From Gloeothece verrucosa PCC 7822 (lineage in GTDB: Bacteria; Cyanobacteriota; Cyanobacteriia; Cyanobacteriales; Microcystaceae), in contig NC_014501.1 in the NCBI RefSeq assembly GCF_000147335.1, positions 2,726,300 to 2,790,299 of the forward strand: a stretch of DNA of 64,000 bases, given 5' to 3'. The position numbers were made by a program, and so were the translations under genes. Below are positions 9,453-17,598 of the stretch, one piece after another. Position 1 is the stretch's first letter; every line of letters begins with the position of its first letter. The notes under the pieces were generated by a model. The model had not been told where the DNA came from. It saw only the letters and a program-made list of their open reading frames with translations, and ran no database searches.

Positions 9453-9740
9453 TTAACTCCAATCTTCTTCCTGATTATCGAGGCGAGGTTGATAAGCTTG
9501 ATTGGTGGCGTAAATTTGACGACTTTTAGCATAAAGTTCTTCTTCTGTCAAGTGCCATTTCATCAATAATAATTCTAAATCTTTTTGAATATCTCTTGCT
9601 CCTGGAAAGTTGCCATAACGAATTTTTAATCGAGCTAATTCTAGCAAATTTTCCTCAGTCGCTTCTCCACTGAGAAGAAGATTCACAGTATCTCGGTCTT
9701 TTTTTTCTTGAGGATGTTTTTGCTCTTGAAGTTCACTCAT
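9453..9740 (-). CDS. DUF3288 family protein
   Basis: A 95-residue protein matching from memory the cyanobacterial family of unknown function DUF3288: an N-terminal HPQEKKDRDTVNLLLSGEAT stretch, then LELARLKIRYGNFPGARDI, then KWHLTEEELYAKSRQIYA. It is soluble, helical and acidic at the end. It is the last gene of a compact four-gene operon, two bases after the WD40 gene. No function is known to me. Confidence 0.75.
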   Translation of the reverse strand: MSELQEQKHPQEKKDRDTVNLLLSGEATEENLLELARLKIRYGNFPGARDIQKDLELLLMKWHLTEEELYAKSRQIYATNQAYQPRLDNQEEDWS

Positions 9741-9742
9741 AT

Positions 9743-10885
9743 TTACTGATTAAATAATTGATCGACTCGGGAAGGTCCTTGTAAAATTGGCGTAGGAAAA
9801 CATTGCCAAATTTTCACTTGAAAATCAAAACTACCACTCGCTAAAAATTGCCCATCTGGACTAAAAGCAAGAGACTGTACCCAATCATAGTTTTCAATAA
9901 TTTGATTATATTGTTCTCCGGTTTCAATATTCCAGATCCGAATCCCATCATTCCCCCCACTGGCGAGAATTTTACCATCAGGATTAAGCGCTATAGCGCG
10001 AATTCTTCCTGTATGTCCGGCCAGTGTATAGATGAGTTGTCCTGTTGCTAAATCCCACACTTTAATGGTTTTATCCTGACTACTGGTAATTAACTTTTTT
10101 CCATCGGGGGTAAAAACTAAACCCGTAATTGTTGCTTGATGGGGATAAAAAGTTGAGAGTAATTTTCCCTCTTTAATATTCCAAAATTTGACTTCTCCAT
10201 CAAGCGAACCACTGGCTAAAATCACGCCATCTGGACTGATAGCTAACGCATAAACCGGATGGCCTAAACCGGTTAATCGATACAGAGGCCGACGAGGATT
10301 TAATGTCCAAATTCTAATCCCATCTAAACCCCCGCTCACTAAAATTTCCCCATCGGGAGTCACTCTCAAAGCCATCACTTGACCTTGGTGTTCTAACCAG
10401 ATGCCTAAATATTTGCCGCTTCTCCAGTCCCACATATTAATCCCCCCATCTTGACCGCCGCTAATTAATATGGTGCCACTGGGATTAATCGCTAATGCTT
10501 GTACGCCGGTGCGTTGCGCTTTAATGTCAGAGAGTTTTTGGCCGCTCTTGAATGACCAAACCCTAAGCTGAGGGTCTGTAAAACTGCCTCCTGTGATCAA
10601 ATGTTGACCATCGGGGGTAAAAATGAGCGATTCAGGGGTGGACTGTTGTCCTTTGAGAGTACGTACTAATCGAGCTAAACGCCACTGTTCAGGACTGGGA
10701 AAAGATTCTATCTGTGGAGAAGTTTCTTCCTTTGGTGGAGTAATGGGTTGACTATCGGGTAGCGTTTTTTTGGGCAAAGGGGGTATTTGAGCCTTAGCTA
10801 ATAGGATACTACCATTGAGTATCACAATGCCTATAGCCGCTCCCAATGCGAGCCTATTTTTAGCTCCTTTTCCCCCTTTTTTCAT
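9743..10885 (-). CDS. Exported WD40 repeat protein
   Basis: A 380-residue protein with an N-terminal membrane/signal segment (LALGAAIGIVILNGSILLAKA, residues about 12-32), a Pro-rich linker, then seven WD40 units from about residue 70 to 365 with typical endings such as LRVWSFKSG, INMWDWRSG, VKFWNIKEG, IKVWDLATG and VKIWQCF. Seven repeats make a complete beta-propeller. It should sit in the periplasm or be anchored to the membrane and act in protein binding. Its start overlaps the MerR stop by 4 bp (ATGA), so the two are translationally coupled. Confidence 0.88.
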   Translation of the reverse strand: MKKGGKGAKNRLALGAAIGIVILNGSILLAKAQIPPLPKKTLPDSQPITPPKEETSPQIESFPSPEQWRLARLVRTLKGQQSTPESLIFTPDGQHLITGGSFTDPQLRVWSFKSGQKLSDIKAQRTGVQALAINPSGTILISGGQDGGINMWDWRSGKYLGIWLEHQGQVMALRVTPDGEILVSGGLDGIRIWTLNPRRPLYRLTGLGHPVYALAISPDGVILASGSLDGEVKFWNIKEGKLLSTFYPHQATITGLVFTPDGKKLITSSQDKTIKVWDLATGQLIYTLAGHTGRIRAIALNPDGKILASGGNDGIRIWNIETGEQYNQIIENYDWVQSLAFSPDGQFLASGSFDFQVKIWQCFPTPILQGPSRVDQLFNQ

Positions 10886-11319
10886 ACATTTATCTGAATA
10901 TTCGGACAGATTGTGCGGTCAATTTCATCGGGTTTAGGCATTTCTTGCCAACCACAGAGAATGCCTTGTAGCTCTATTTTCAGTATAGTTAATGCTTTTA
11001 TTTGTTCCTCAATAGCATTAAGCTTTTGTAATAATCGTTCTTTGACTACGCCGCAGGGGAGATCTCCCTGGTCATGTACGGTCAAAATTTCTTGAATTTC
11101 ACTCAGATTAAGTCCCAAAGATTGAGCGCGTTTGATAAAGGCTAAGCGATTAAATACCGTCTCATCAAACAAACGATATCCTTTATGAGAACGACTGACT
11201 GAAGGGGCGAGTAAACCTAAATCATCATAGTAACGAATAGTTTTGATTGGTATGCCGGTTTCACTGGCTACCTCACCAATTTTTAGCCGAGATAAAGTCA
11301 CTACATCATCAGAACTCAT
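10882..11319 (-). CDS. MerR family regulator, metal-sensor type
   Basis: A 145-residue MerR protein. The winged helix is at residues 12-50 (KIGEVASETGIPIKTIRYY, KGYRLFDE), followed by the dimerisation helix. Cysteines at 89 (LPCG), 122 (ILCGW) and 138 (TICPN) sit where ZntR/CadR/PbrR-like sensors keep their metal ligands, so a response to Zn, Cd, Pb, Co or Cu is likely; which metal is not decidable by eye. Family members activate efflux pump genes, yet here the neighbours are a small membrane protein (4-bp overlap upstream) and a WD40 protein (4-bp overlap downstream), not a pump. Confidence 0.88.
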   Translation of the reverse strand: MSSDDVVTLSRLKIGEVASETGIPIKTIRYYDDLGLLAPSVSRSHKGYRLFDETVFNRLAFIKRAQSLGLNLSEIQEILTVHDQGDLPCGVVKERLLQKLNAIEEQIKALTILKIELQGILCGWQEMPKPDEIDRTICPNIQINV

Positions 11320-11603
11320 CGGCGCTGTTTGTCATTAATTAACATGGGTAATGGCCTCTTTGAAGAACTCGGCGGCAAATAATATCTAGGGGTTTCTTCT
11401 GAAAAAACGGTTTTAGTTTGTTGGGTTTTCCACCAGCGTAAAATTGTCGCTAACAAAACAATGGATATTCCCAGAGATAACAGAGTCCAACGTTCACCCA
11501 CGCCGCCAATCACAGTATCCACTGCTCCAACAATTAAAATAAAGGCGGAAATCGGTTCTTTGCGGTAAGCAGTTTTTAAAAATCGAGGCAATAAAATATT
11601 CAT
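11316..11603 (-). CDS. Small membrane protein heading the MerR/WD40 operon
   Basis: A 95-residue protein with two likely membrane segments (ISAFILIVGAVDTVIGGVG and LLSLGISIVLLATILRWW) and a basic C-terminal tail. I do not recognise it beyond being a conserved-looking cyanobacterial type. The ATG at 11603 is chosen; a GTG at 11633 would add ten residues and neither has a good ribosome binding site. Its stop overlaps the MerR start by 4 bp, making it the first gene of a four-gene operon. Confidence 0.65.
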   Translation of the reverse strand: MNILLPRFLKTAYRKEPISAFILIVGAVDTVIGGVGERWTLLSLGISIVLLATILRWWKTQQTKTVFSEETPRYYLPPSSSKRPLPMLINDKQRR

Positions 11604-11788
11604 TAACTTAGCTCTAGTATTAAGTAATATCACTTTCTAATTTCAGCTTATCTTACTTAGCTGAAAATGGCACGTTTCTCAGTAGGTTCTCGGATATTTA
11701 GGATTATTGTGCTTTAACCTGAGTTACCCATTAGCCCTTTAATATACTCTTATCCCCCGCATTCAGAGTGCGTGGGGATTTGTCACAT

Positions 11789-11968
11789 CTATTGCAAACC
11801 TAGCCAAGATAATAATCCTTGCCCAGTGACATATTCAATGACTAAGGTCAGAACAAAGCCAATCATAGCCGCTCGACCATTTAAGCGTTCTGCATATTCA
11901 TTAAAGCCAAATTTCGGTTCTTCTAATTTAGGGGTTTGGCTAGGTTGCTGTTGAGTTTCGCTCATCAT
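11789..11968 (-). CDS. High light-inducible protein (Hli/SCP)
   Basis: A 59-residue gene. It contains the chlorophyll-binding helix signature of the Hli family, EYAERLNGRAAMIGFVLTLV, with the ExxNGRxAMxGF core (Glu and Asn/Arg ligands), after a Gln/Pro-rich N-terminus and before the short end GLLSWLGLQ. One-helix proteins of this type bind chlorophyll and carotenoid in thylakoids and protect photosystem II during assembly and high light. Two ATGs are adjacent (11968 and 11965); AAGGA lies at a fair distance upstream. The gene is isolated, as is usual. Confidence 0.9.
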   Translation of the reverse strand: MMSETQQQPSQTPKLEEPKFGFNEYAERLNGRAAMIGFVLTLVIEYVTGQGLLSWLGLQ

Positions 11969-12070
11969 GGGTTGAGTATCCTTACTGATAAAATTTACAT
12001 TTCTTTACTATTTATTGTAGCGAGGGAGGTGATTTGTCAATAGGGAGTGGGGAATGAGCAAGAAAAAGTC

Positions 12071-12140
12071 GGGTAAGGGGGAAAGGGTAAGGGGGAAAGG
12101 GTAAGGGGAAAGGGTAAGGGTAAGGAGGAAAGGGTAAGGG
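12071..12140. repeat. 14-bp short tandem repeat (GGGTAAGGGGGAAA)
   Basis: Units GGGTAAGGGGGAAA at 12071 and 12085, a 13-bp copy at 12099, a truncated GGGTAA at 12112, a variant at 12118 and a final partial at 12132. The unit matches 12 of 14 bases of the complement of the 729-793 repeat. Confidence 0.8.
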
Positions 12141-12189
12141 CAAATAGAAGTTAACCACTTACCACTTTTAACAGTTGACTGTTAACTCA

Positions 12190-12918
12190 TTAGTCACGAC
12201 TGTTAAGAGCAATCAGCAGACGGAGGATAAAAATAAATAGGTTGATGTAGGTTAAGTACATCGATAGTGCCGCCGGCAGATACTGATCATCACGATAGCT
12301 ACGGGGTAAGATATAAAAATCTACTACTGCCGCGCCGGCAAACAGAAAAACACCTACCCCAGAAATCCCGATTTCTAACCAAGTAGGAGTACCACCCCCA
12401 AATAAGGCAAAGACAAATTGAACCAAGACTACCACGAATAAGGCAATAATCCCGAGACTAACGGTCTTGGTTAAGGCTAACCCATCTTGGTCAGAAAGAT
12501 TAGAACCAATGCTACGGGCTACAACAAAGGTAATTCCACAACCTAAAGCGGCAATAGCAATGCCTTGGATACCCACCCCAGAAGTGCCTAGGGCTACATA
12601 AACTAAGCCGCTTAGGGTATATCCTGACAGGAGACTGTACAGGGCTAATAGGGGTAGTGCAGTGCTATTGTTGCCTTTTTCGGCCACATTCTGAGCGACA
12701 AAAAACAGAACCAGTTCTGCCACAATAGCGGCGAAAAAAGTGGGCATGAATAGCTCAGGGTGGGACCTAATGACTCCAAGTCCTCCATAGGTTCCTACGG
12801 CGGTTAAAATCAGTCCACCGCCCAAATAGGGAAGGGCATTAGCAATGACATTGGGTCCGATTAAGGACTGACCTTTAAGGTCTTGAATGGCTTGACGAAA
12901 ATTGCTCGTACTACTCAT
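12190..12918 (-). CDS. Bax inhibitor-1 (BI-1/YccA) family membrane protein
   Basis: A 242-residue protein with about seven hydrophobic segments: LPYLGGGLILTAVGTYGGL, FFAAIVAELVLFFVAQNV, LPLLALYSLLSGYTLSGLVY, GIAIAALGCGITFVVARSI, LGIIALFVVVLVQFVFALF, IGISGVGVFLFAGAAVVDFY and YLTYINLFIFILRLLIAL. The AALSMYLTYINLFIFILRLL end is the BI-1 signature, followed by a short charged tail. Family members are pH-dependent calcium leak channels or stress modulators in the membrane. It stands alone and no regulation is evident. Confidence 0.88.
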   Translation of the reverse strand: MSSTSNFRQAIQDLKGQSLIGPNVIANALPYLGGGLILTAVGTYGGLGVIRSHPELFMPTFFAAIVAELVLFFVAQNVAEKGNNSTALPLLALYSLLSGYTLSGLVYVALGTSGVGIQGIAIAALGCGITFVVARSIGSNLSDQDGLALTKTVSLGIIALFVVVLVQFVFALFGGGTPTWLEIGISGVGVFLFAGAAVVDFYILPRSYRDDQYLPAALSMYLTYINLFIFILRLLIALNSRD

Positions 12919-13270
12919 GGGTGTATTGCGATTTGTTAAGGCTATATTTATATTTTACGAGTCGGTTTAAGATCTTAAGCGTGATCGCTCTACTTGAAGT
13001 TATAACGCATTTGAGCAAATATCAGCGAATCTGACCTCTCAGTATTTTACAGAGCAAGCCGGCTGAAAAACTCAGTAAATATAACATTACTATCAAGCAA
13101 CAAGAGTTTGCCCGAATGTAGGTACTTGCTCGGAGGCTAACACAAAAAGTTTTAAAAAGTTCGGTGGAATAACGCTAGTACGAAATATTGCTGATACGGA
13201 AAATAGAAAGATAGATAGACCCACTGAGCTTCTTTATTCCATCATTCGCTGCTTGACAACAGAAGAAACC
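12919..13270. other. Divergent promoter region between the BI-1 gene and sigF
   Basis: About 350 bp separating two divergent genes. It must carry both promoters. I see no convincing paired -10/-35 boxes or inverted repeats, and no small gene. Confidence 0.4.
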
Positions 13271-14044
13271 ATGACTACTCAATCTCCCTCGCTAGGTATT
13301 CAAATAATGGAAGTGCTGATTGCTTACTCGCGCAATCCTAGTTTAAAACTGCGTAATCAATTAGTAGAATTAAATGCAGGGCTAGTACGGCAAGTTGCCC
13401 ATCGAATTAGTCGCCAATGTTGTGAACCCTACGAAGATTTAGAACAGGTTGGCTATTTAGGCTTAATTCGGGCGATAGAACGCTTTAATCCTCAACAAGG
13501 ATGTGCCTTTAGTTCTTTTGCCATACCTTATGTTAGAGGAGAGATTTTACACTATTTACGAGACCGAGGCAGTGTCATGAGAATTCCTCGTCGTTGGCAA
13601 GATCTCTATACTAAAGGCAAAAAGTTGCGGAAACAATTGGCTCAAACCCTAGGCCGTCAGCCCAAAGAATCAGAAATTGCTCAAGCTTTAGGTGTATCCT
13701 ATCAAGAGTGGAACGAATGTCAGTTAGCCTTACAAAATCGCTTATTAGTCAGTTTAGATGCCACCATTAATCAGGTTCATGATGGTGTAATTACTTTTGG
13801 CGATACTCTGCCTGACCCTAAATCTCAAGGTCAACAAAGAATGCAAGAAGACCGGCTACAATTACAAAGAGCCATGAGTCAGTTAGAAGATAAGACCAAA
13901 GCCGCCATTGAATGTGTATTTTTATGGGATTTACCCCGCAAAGAAGCCGCTAAACAAATTGGTATTAGTCCCATGACCGTCACTCGACACCTCCAAAAAG
14001 GTCTTGAACAATTGATCGCTCTTTTGCGACCTCAAGCCGCTTAA
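13271..14044 (+). CDS. sigF: Group 3 sigma-70 factor, SigF type
   Basis: A 257-residue sigma factor with regions 2 to 4: region 2 around residues 40-110 (EDLEQVGYLGLIRAIERF, SSFAIPYVRGEILHYLRD), region 3 (GRQPKESEIAQALGV) and a region 4 helix-turn-helix (LPRKEAAKQIGISPMTVTRH) at about 220-240. The lack of a group 1/2 N-terminal extension and the ARNP-like start (SRNPSLKLRNQLVELNAGLVR) match cyanobacterial SigF, which directs pilus, motility and cell-envelope genes. ATG 13271 is taken over a TTG six codons upstream. A strong terminator follows at 14112, so the gene is monocistronic. Confidence 0.88.
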   Translation: MTTQSPSLGIQIMEVLIAYSRNPSLKLRNQLVELNAGLVRQVAHRISRQCCEPYEDLEQVGYLGLIRAIERFNPQQGCAFSSFAIPYVRGEILHYLRDRGSVMRIPRRWQDLYTKGKKLRKQLAQTLGRQPKESEIAQALGVSYQEWNECQLALQNRLLVSLDATINQVHDGVITFGDTLPDPKSQGQQRMQEDRLQLQRAMSQLEDKTKAAIECVFLWDLPRKEAAKQIGISPMTVTRHLQKGLEQLIALLRPQAA

Positions 14045-14111
14045 AATTTCTTGACCCTTCAATCTCAAAGAAGCCAGTTTCCCCTTACCTCGTTCACAAA
14101 AACTCCTACAG

Positions 14112-14137
14112 TCCGCCTTCAAGGCGGATTTTATTTT
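14112..14137 (+). terminator. Rho-independent terminator after sigF
   Basis: TCCGCCT (14112-14118) and AGGCGGA (14122-14128) form a perfect 7-bp stem with a TCA loop; TTTTATTTT follows. Confidence 0.88.
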
Positions 14138-14251
14138 AGTCATTAGTCATTGGTCAGAGCGTCATTAGTTGCCTTTCCCCCTTTATTCTCCCTGTTCCCT
14201 AAATAAACTATTCTAGAAATCAAACAGTCATGCAGGAGTTGAGGTTAACTA

Positions 14252-14425
14252 ATGAGTGGAAAACGAATTCTCATGCTTGTGGGTGACTTTGTGGAAGACT
14301 ACGAAGTAATGGTTCCTTTTCAAGCGTTGCAAATGGTGGGTCATACTGTTCATGCTGTCTGTCCCAATAAGAAAGCAGGAGACAAGGTTCGCACTGCTGT
14401 TCATGATTTTGAAGGAGACCAAACT
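14252..14425 (+). CDS. DJ-1/PfpI family protein, 5' exon (interrupted by a group II intron)
   Basis: First 58 codons of a DJ-1/PfpI gene whose rest is at 17133-17558. The protein start [20 protein letters not shown] and the segment [21 protein letters not shown] closely recall, from memory, the plant DJ-1D type, where the next words are a QTY...[12 protein letters not shown] motif. That is just what the joined exons give: ...DQT + YSEKPGHNF. The glutamate in the DYEVM segment corresponds to the conserved acid that activates the nucleophile in this superfamily. GAGG lies nine bases before the ATG. Without splicing, translation would run 6 codons into the intron and stop at TAG 14441. Confidence 0.85.
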
Positions 14426-15182
14426 GTGCGATTCGTTGGCTAGAAATCAGACGTAATCCTTATAGGATATAGGTTTGAAGGATTAGCCTTCTAGGTAAAG
14501 GGAAAAACTTAGCAAAATTGATTGCTAAGGTATGTAACGAAAAGATGAAACGGATTACCGAACATCTAATTAGAAATAACCGAACCTGGAAAACTGTATA
14601 ACCATGTTGGTGAGATAAGTATCAAACGAACATCAAGTCCAACCCTCGCGTGTATCGAGTGAAAGCACTTCCCCCAAGGTAGCGACTAGCCATCAATCCT
14701 TGAAGCGGGGATGAACGGCGGTAAGTTCTAGCCCTCATGGATAATCCCGACTAGCACGAATCTATGGAGAACGCAAGTGAAGCTTCGATTAAGGTCAACG
14801 AAAACCTCCTTAGTAGCGAAAGAGGTCTGATACGCTGCGTTCAAAAAGAACAAGGGATAGTTCTCATAAAAAGATCGGATGAGAAATACACCTAAAAAGA
14901 TTAGGTTAAACGGTTTGGTTAACCTATACACATCTTAAATCCCCGTTGATAAAGAAGCCTCCTAACGATTCAAACAAATGGTTATACGGAACGAATTAAC
15001 TTCCCTCCTTGCTCTCTGAGAGGTCGAATACTCAGAGTAGTCAGCTAAGGCGCATCATCTAGAGAAATCTAGGCACTCTGGGAAGCAGGATTGAGTCAGA
15101 AGCTAACGCCTTACTGTAATGGTAAGGATATGCCTACAGACTCACGATTAATTGGCAGGAAAAGGGACAATTAGGAGCAAAT

Positions 15183-17003
15183 ATGCCTAAAACAGATTCA
15201 CAACAGAATACTGTGGGATGTGGACAACCCAGACCAAAACTCCAGTGGAATCAAATTCCCTGGAAACAAGTGGAACGGCGCGTCTATAAACTCCAAAAGC
15301 GCATTTTCCAAGCTGCTAGTCGTGGCGATGTTAGAACAGTTCGACGACTCCAAAAAACCCTTTTACGCTCCTGGTCAGCAAAAACGTTAGCTGTTAGAAA
15401 AGTAACACAGGATAATCAAGGCAAAAAGACAGCAGGTATAGATGGAATAAAATCCTTATCCCCGTCAAAACGCCTAGAACTTGTGAAGAAATTACGACTA
15501 ACAAACAAAGCAAAAGCTACACGAAGAGTTTGGATACCCAAAGCCAAAAGGAATGAAAAGCGACCTCTAGGTATTCCTTGCATGTCCGATAGGGCATTAC
15601 AGGCTCTAGTAAAAATCGCTTTAGAACCCGAATGGGAAGCGTATTTTGAAACAAATTCGTATGGATTTAGACCAGGACGCGGATGTCACGATGCTATCGA
15701 AGCAATTTATTTACATCTACGCGGTAAAGCCAAATATGTACTAGATGCAGATATTACTAAGTGCTTCGATAAGATTAACCATGAAAAACTCCTTCAAAAA
15801 TTAAACACCTTTCCCACCATGCGAAGACAAATCAGAGCTTGGCTAAAAGCGGGAGTGATGGATGAAGGAAAACTCTTTCCAACCGAAGAAGGCACACCAC
15901 AAGGAGGAGTGGTGAGTCCACTATTAGCCAACATTGCGCTTCACGGAATGGAAGAAATTATCAAATCATTTGCGGAAAATCCCAAAGAACTCAAAAGGGA
16001 ATTCTCGGTAAATAACAAAAGGGATAGAAGGAAATCTATCGCCTTAATCCGATACGCAGACGATTTTGTCCTAATCCACGAAAGCCTAGCTGTAGTGGAA
16101 AAGGGCAAGGAAATAATAGAAACATGGTTAAGTGAACTCGGACTCACATTAAAACCTGAAAAGACCAGAATCACTCATACCTTGGAAAAATATCAAGGAA
16201 ACGTCGGATTCAATTTTTTAGGGTTTAATATAAGACACCATAAATGTGGTCAACATAGAGATATGAAAAGCACAAATGGAAAACATTTAGGCTACACTCT
16301 AACAATCAAACCACAAAAAGAAAAAGTCCTAGAACACTACAAAAAGCTTCGTGACATCATAGATACCTACAAAGCCGCCCCACAGACTAGCTTAATAGCT
16401 AAACTTAACCCAGTAATAAGAGGGTGGTCAAACTACTACAGTACAGTAGTAAGTAGTGAAGAAAAATCCTTCCTAGACTATCTTCTATTTAAAAAGTTAT
16501 CAAGTTGGGCAAAAAGTAGGCATCCCAAACAAGGGGTCAAAGAGATAATGGAAAAATACTGGCATAATAAGAAAGTTGGAAAATGGAACTTCTGTACATT
16601 AAAAAACGGAAAACCCGAATTCCAACTTTTAAAACACTCAGAAATCCACCATAAAAAACATAAAAAAGTGGAAGGGAATGCCAGTCCTTACAATGGGAAA
16701 TTAATCTATTGGAGTATAAGAAAAGGTGAAAATCCCTTAATGCCGAAGAGAATCACAAAATTACTCAAAGAACAAAAAGGGAAGTGTAACCATTGCGGAC
16801 TGTTCTTTTCTGAAGGGGATAAATTAGAAGTTGACCACATCATCCCTAAATCCTCTGGAGGTAGAGATGAATATGAAAATCTACAACTGCTCCATCGTCA
16901 TTGCCATGATGAAAAATCTGTCCTAGAGGGCAGTATTGGCATAAAATCTGGCTGTAATAGTGCCAAGCCTAAACCACAATCTACATTAGCAGAGAATTAC
17001 TAA
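15183..17003 (+). CDS. ltrA: Group II intron maturase / reverse transcriptase with HNH endonuclease
   Basis: A 606-residue intron-encoded protein that assists splicing and drives retrohoming. The N-terminal RT-0 region spans about residues 20-100. The reverse transcriptase core spans about 110-340, with TNSYGFRPGRGCHDAI (158-171), GTPQGGVVSPLLANI (237-251) and the catalytic YADD at 291-294. The maturase (X) domain follows to about 470 (KLNPVIRGWSNYYSTVV). The C-terminus is an HNH nuclease with CNHCG, LEVDHIIPKSSGG and HRHCHDEK, giving zinc-binding cysteines and the catalytic histidines. All key residues are present and there is no frameshift. The ATG has AGGAG six bases upstream. It lies in intron domain IV. 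Confidence 0.97.
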   Translation: MPKTDSQQNTVGCGQPRPKLQWNQIPWKQVERRVYKLQKRIFQAASRGDVRTVRRLQKTLLRSWSAKTLAVRKVTQDNQGKKTAGIDGIKSLSPSKRLELVKKLRLTNKAKATRRVWIPKAKRNEKRPLGIPCMSDRALQALVKIALEPEWEAYFETNSYGFRPGRGCHDAIEAIYLHLRGKAKYVLDADITKCFDKINHEKLLQKLNTFPTMRRQIRAWLKAGVMDEGKLFPTEEGTPQGGVVSPLLANIALHGMEEIIKSFAENPKELKREFSVNNKRDRRKSIALIRYADDFVLIHESLAVVEKGKEIIETWLSELGLTLKPEKTRITHTLEKYQGNVGFNFLGFNIRHHKCGQHRDMKSTNGKHLGYTLTIKPQKEKVLEHYKKLRDIIDTYKAAPQTSLIAKLNPVIRGWSNYYSTVVSSEEKSFLDYLLFKKLSSWAKSRHPKQGVKEIMEKYWHNKKVGKWNFCTLKNGKPEFQLLKHSEIHHKKHKKVEGNASPYNGKLIYWSIRKGENPLMPKRITKLLKEQKGKCNHCGLFFSEGDKLEVDHIIPKSSGGRDEYENLQLLHRHCHDEKSVLEGSIGIKSGCNSAKPKPQSTLAENY

Positions 17004-17057
17004 TGGATAAAAGATATGTTGGTGTGCAGTGTACGTGACAAGTACCAATTAATTGAG

Positions 17058-17092
17058 GAGCGGAATGAGGTGAAAGTCTCACGTTCCGTTTT
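17058..17092 (+). ncRNA. Group II intron domain V (catalytic RNA)
   Basis: GAGCGGAATGAGG, the TGAAAG loop region and GTCTCACGTTCCGTTTT form the near-universal 34-35 nt domain V hairpin with the AGC catalytic triad at its foot and a two-base bulge. This is the best-conserved part of any group II ribozyme and sets the class beyond doubt. Confidence 0.93.
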
Positions 17093-17132
17093 GAAGACGA
17101 GTCGATAAGGCGACTTATCGGCTTAGTTTAAC

Positions 17133-17558
17133 TACAGCGAAAAACCGGGTCACAATTTCACCCTTAATGCTACTTTTGATGAGCTTCGTGCCGCCGATTA
17201 TGATGCTTTGGTGATTCCGGGTGGTCGCGCCCCTGAATATCTCCGTTTAAATCCTACCGTAATTGATCTGGTTCGACATTTTGCTCAGGCTAATAAGCCT
17301 ATTGCGGCTATCTGTCATGGGGCCCAGTTGTTGGCGGCGGCTGATGTCATTAAGGGTAAACGCTGTTCGGCTTATCCGGCTTGTAGTCCTGAAGTCGGCC
17401 TTGCTGGCGGGGAATATGCTGATATTGCTGTTGATGAGGCGATCGTCGATGGCAATTTAGTCACGGCTCCGGCTTGGCCCGCTCATCCCCAGTGGTTAGC
17501 TCTGTTTCTCCAAGTTTTGGGGACTAAAATTGAGCATTTAGAATTGGCTGCTATCTAG
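17133..17558 (+). CDS. DJ-1/PfpI family protein, 3' exon
   Basis: The last 141 codons of the gene begun at 14252; the spliced product is 199 residues. It contains [18 protein letters not shown] and the nucleophile elbow [14 protein letters not shown], with the reactive cysteine at residue 119 of the joined protein followed by the usual histidine. Family members act as glyoxalase III, deglycase-like enzymes or chaperones against reactive carbonyls and oxidative stress; plant DJ-1D, which it recalls, is a glyoxalase built of two such domains, here only one. The reading phase at the junction is exact. A terminator-like hairpin follows at 17568. Confidence 0.85.
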   Translation, partial: YSEKPGHNFTLNATFDELRAADYDALVIPGGRAPEYLRLNPTVIDLVRHFAQANKPIAAICHGAQLLAAADVIKGKRCSAYPACSPEVGLAGGEYADIAVDEAIVDGNLVTAPAWPAHPQWLALFLQVLGTKIEHLELAAI

Positions 17559-17567
17559 TCTTTCTCG

Positions 17568-17598
17568 GGTGGGCACTGCCCGCCTTATGCTATTTTTT
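17568..17598 (+). terminator. Terminator-like hairpin after the DJ-1/PfpI gene
   Basis: GGTGGGC (17568-17574) pairs with GCCCGCC (17578-17584; one T-G pair) around an ACT loop, with TTTTTT at 17593-17598. The stem has the same core as the hairpin at 36607-36625, so it may be a dispersed palindrome that also serves as terminator. Confidence 0.65.

Larger units (their letters stand above)
14426..17132 (+). mobile_element. Complete group II intron with maturase, inside the DJ-1/PfpI gene
   Basis: A 2707-bp group II intron. The 5' end is GTGCG, the group II consensus GUGYG; the 3' end is AC, fitting the AY rule. Domain V is plain at 17058-17092 and a 9-bp domain VI hairpin follows (GTCGATAAG/CTTATCGGC), leaving an A at 17125, eight bases from the end, as the likely branch point. 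Removing it joins the two exons in frame. Exon recognition can be read: the loop bases GGTTTGG at 14912-14918, in a hairpin with a perfect 7-bp stem AGGTTAA/TTAACCT, pair with the last seven exon bases CCAAACT (14419-14425; one G-U). A second pairing CTCCTT (14806-14811) with AAGGAG (14412-14417) fits EBS2/IBS2. It encodes an intact maturase, so it looks active. Confidence 0.95.

Noticed and set aside
14252..14443. DJ-1-like gene as a truncated pseudogene
   Set aside because: The stop at 14441 lies inside the intron; removal of the intron restores the full gene.
17058..17092. Hairpin taken as a transcription terminator
   Set aside because: Its sequence is group II intron domain V, and no T-run follows.
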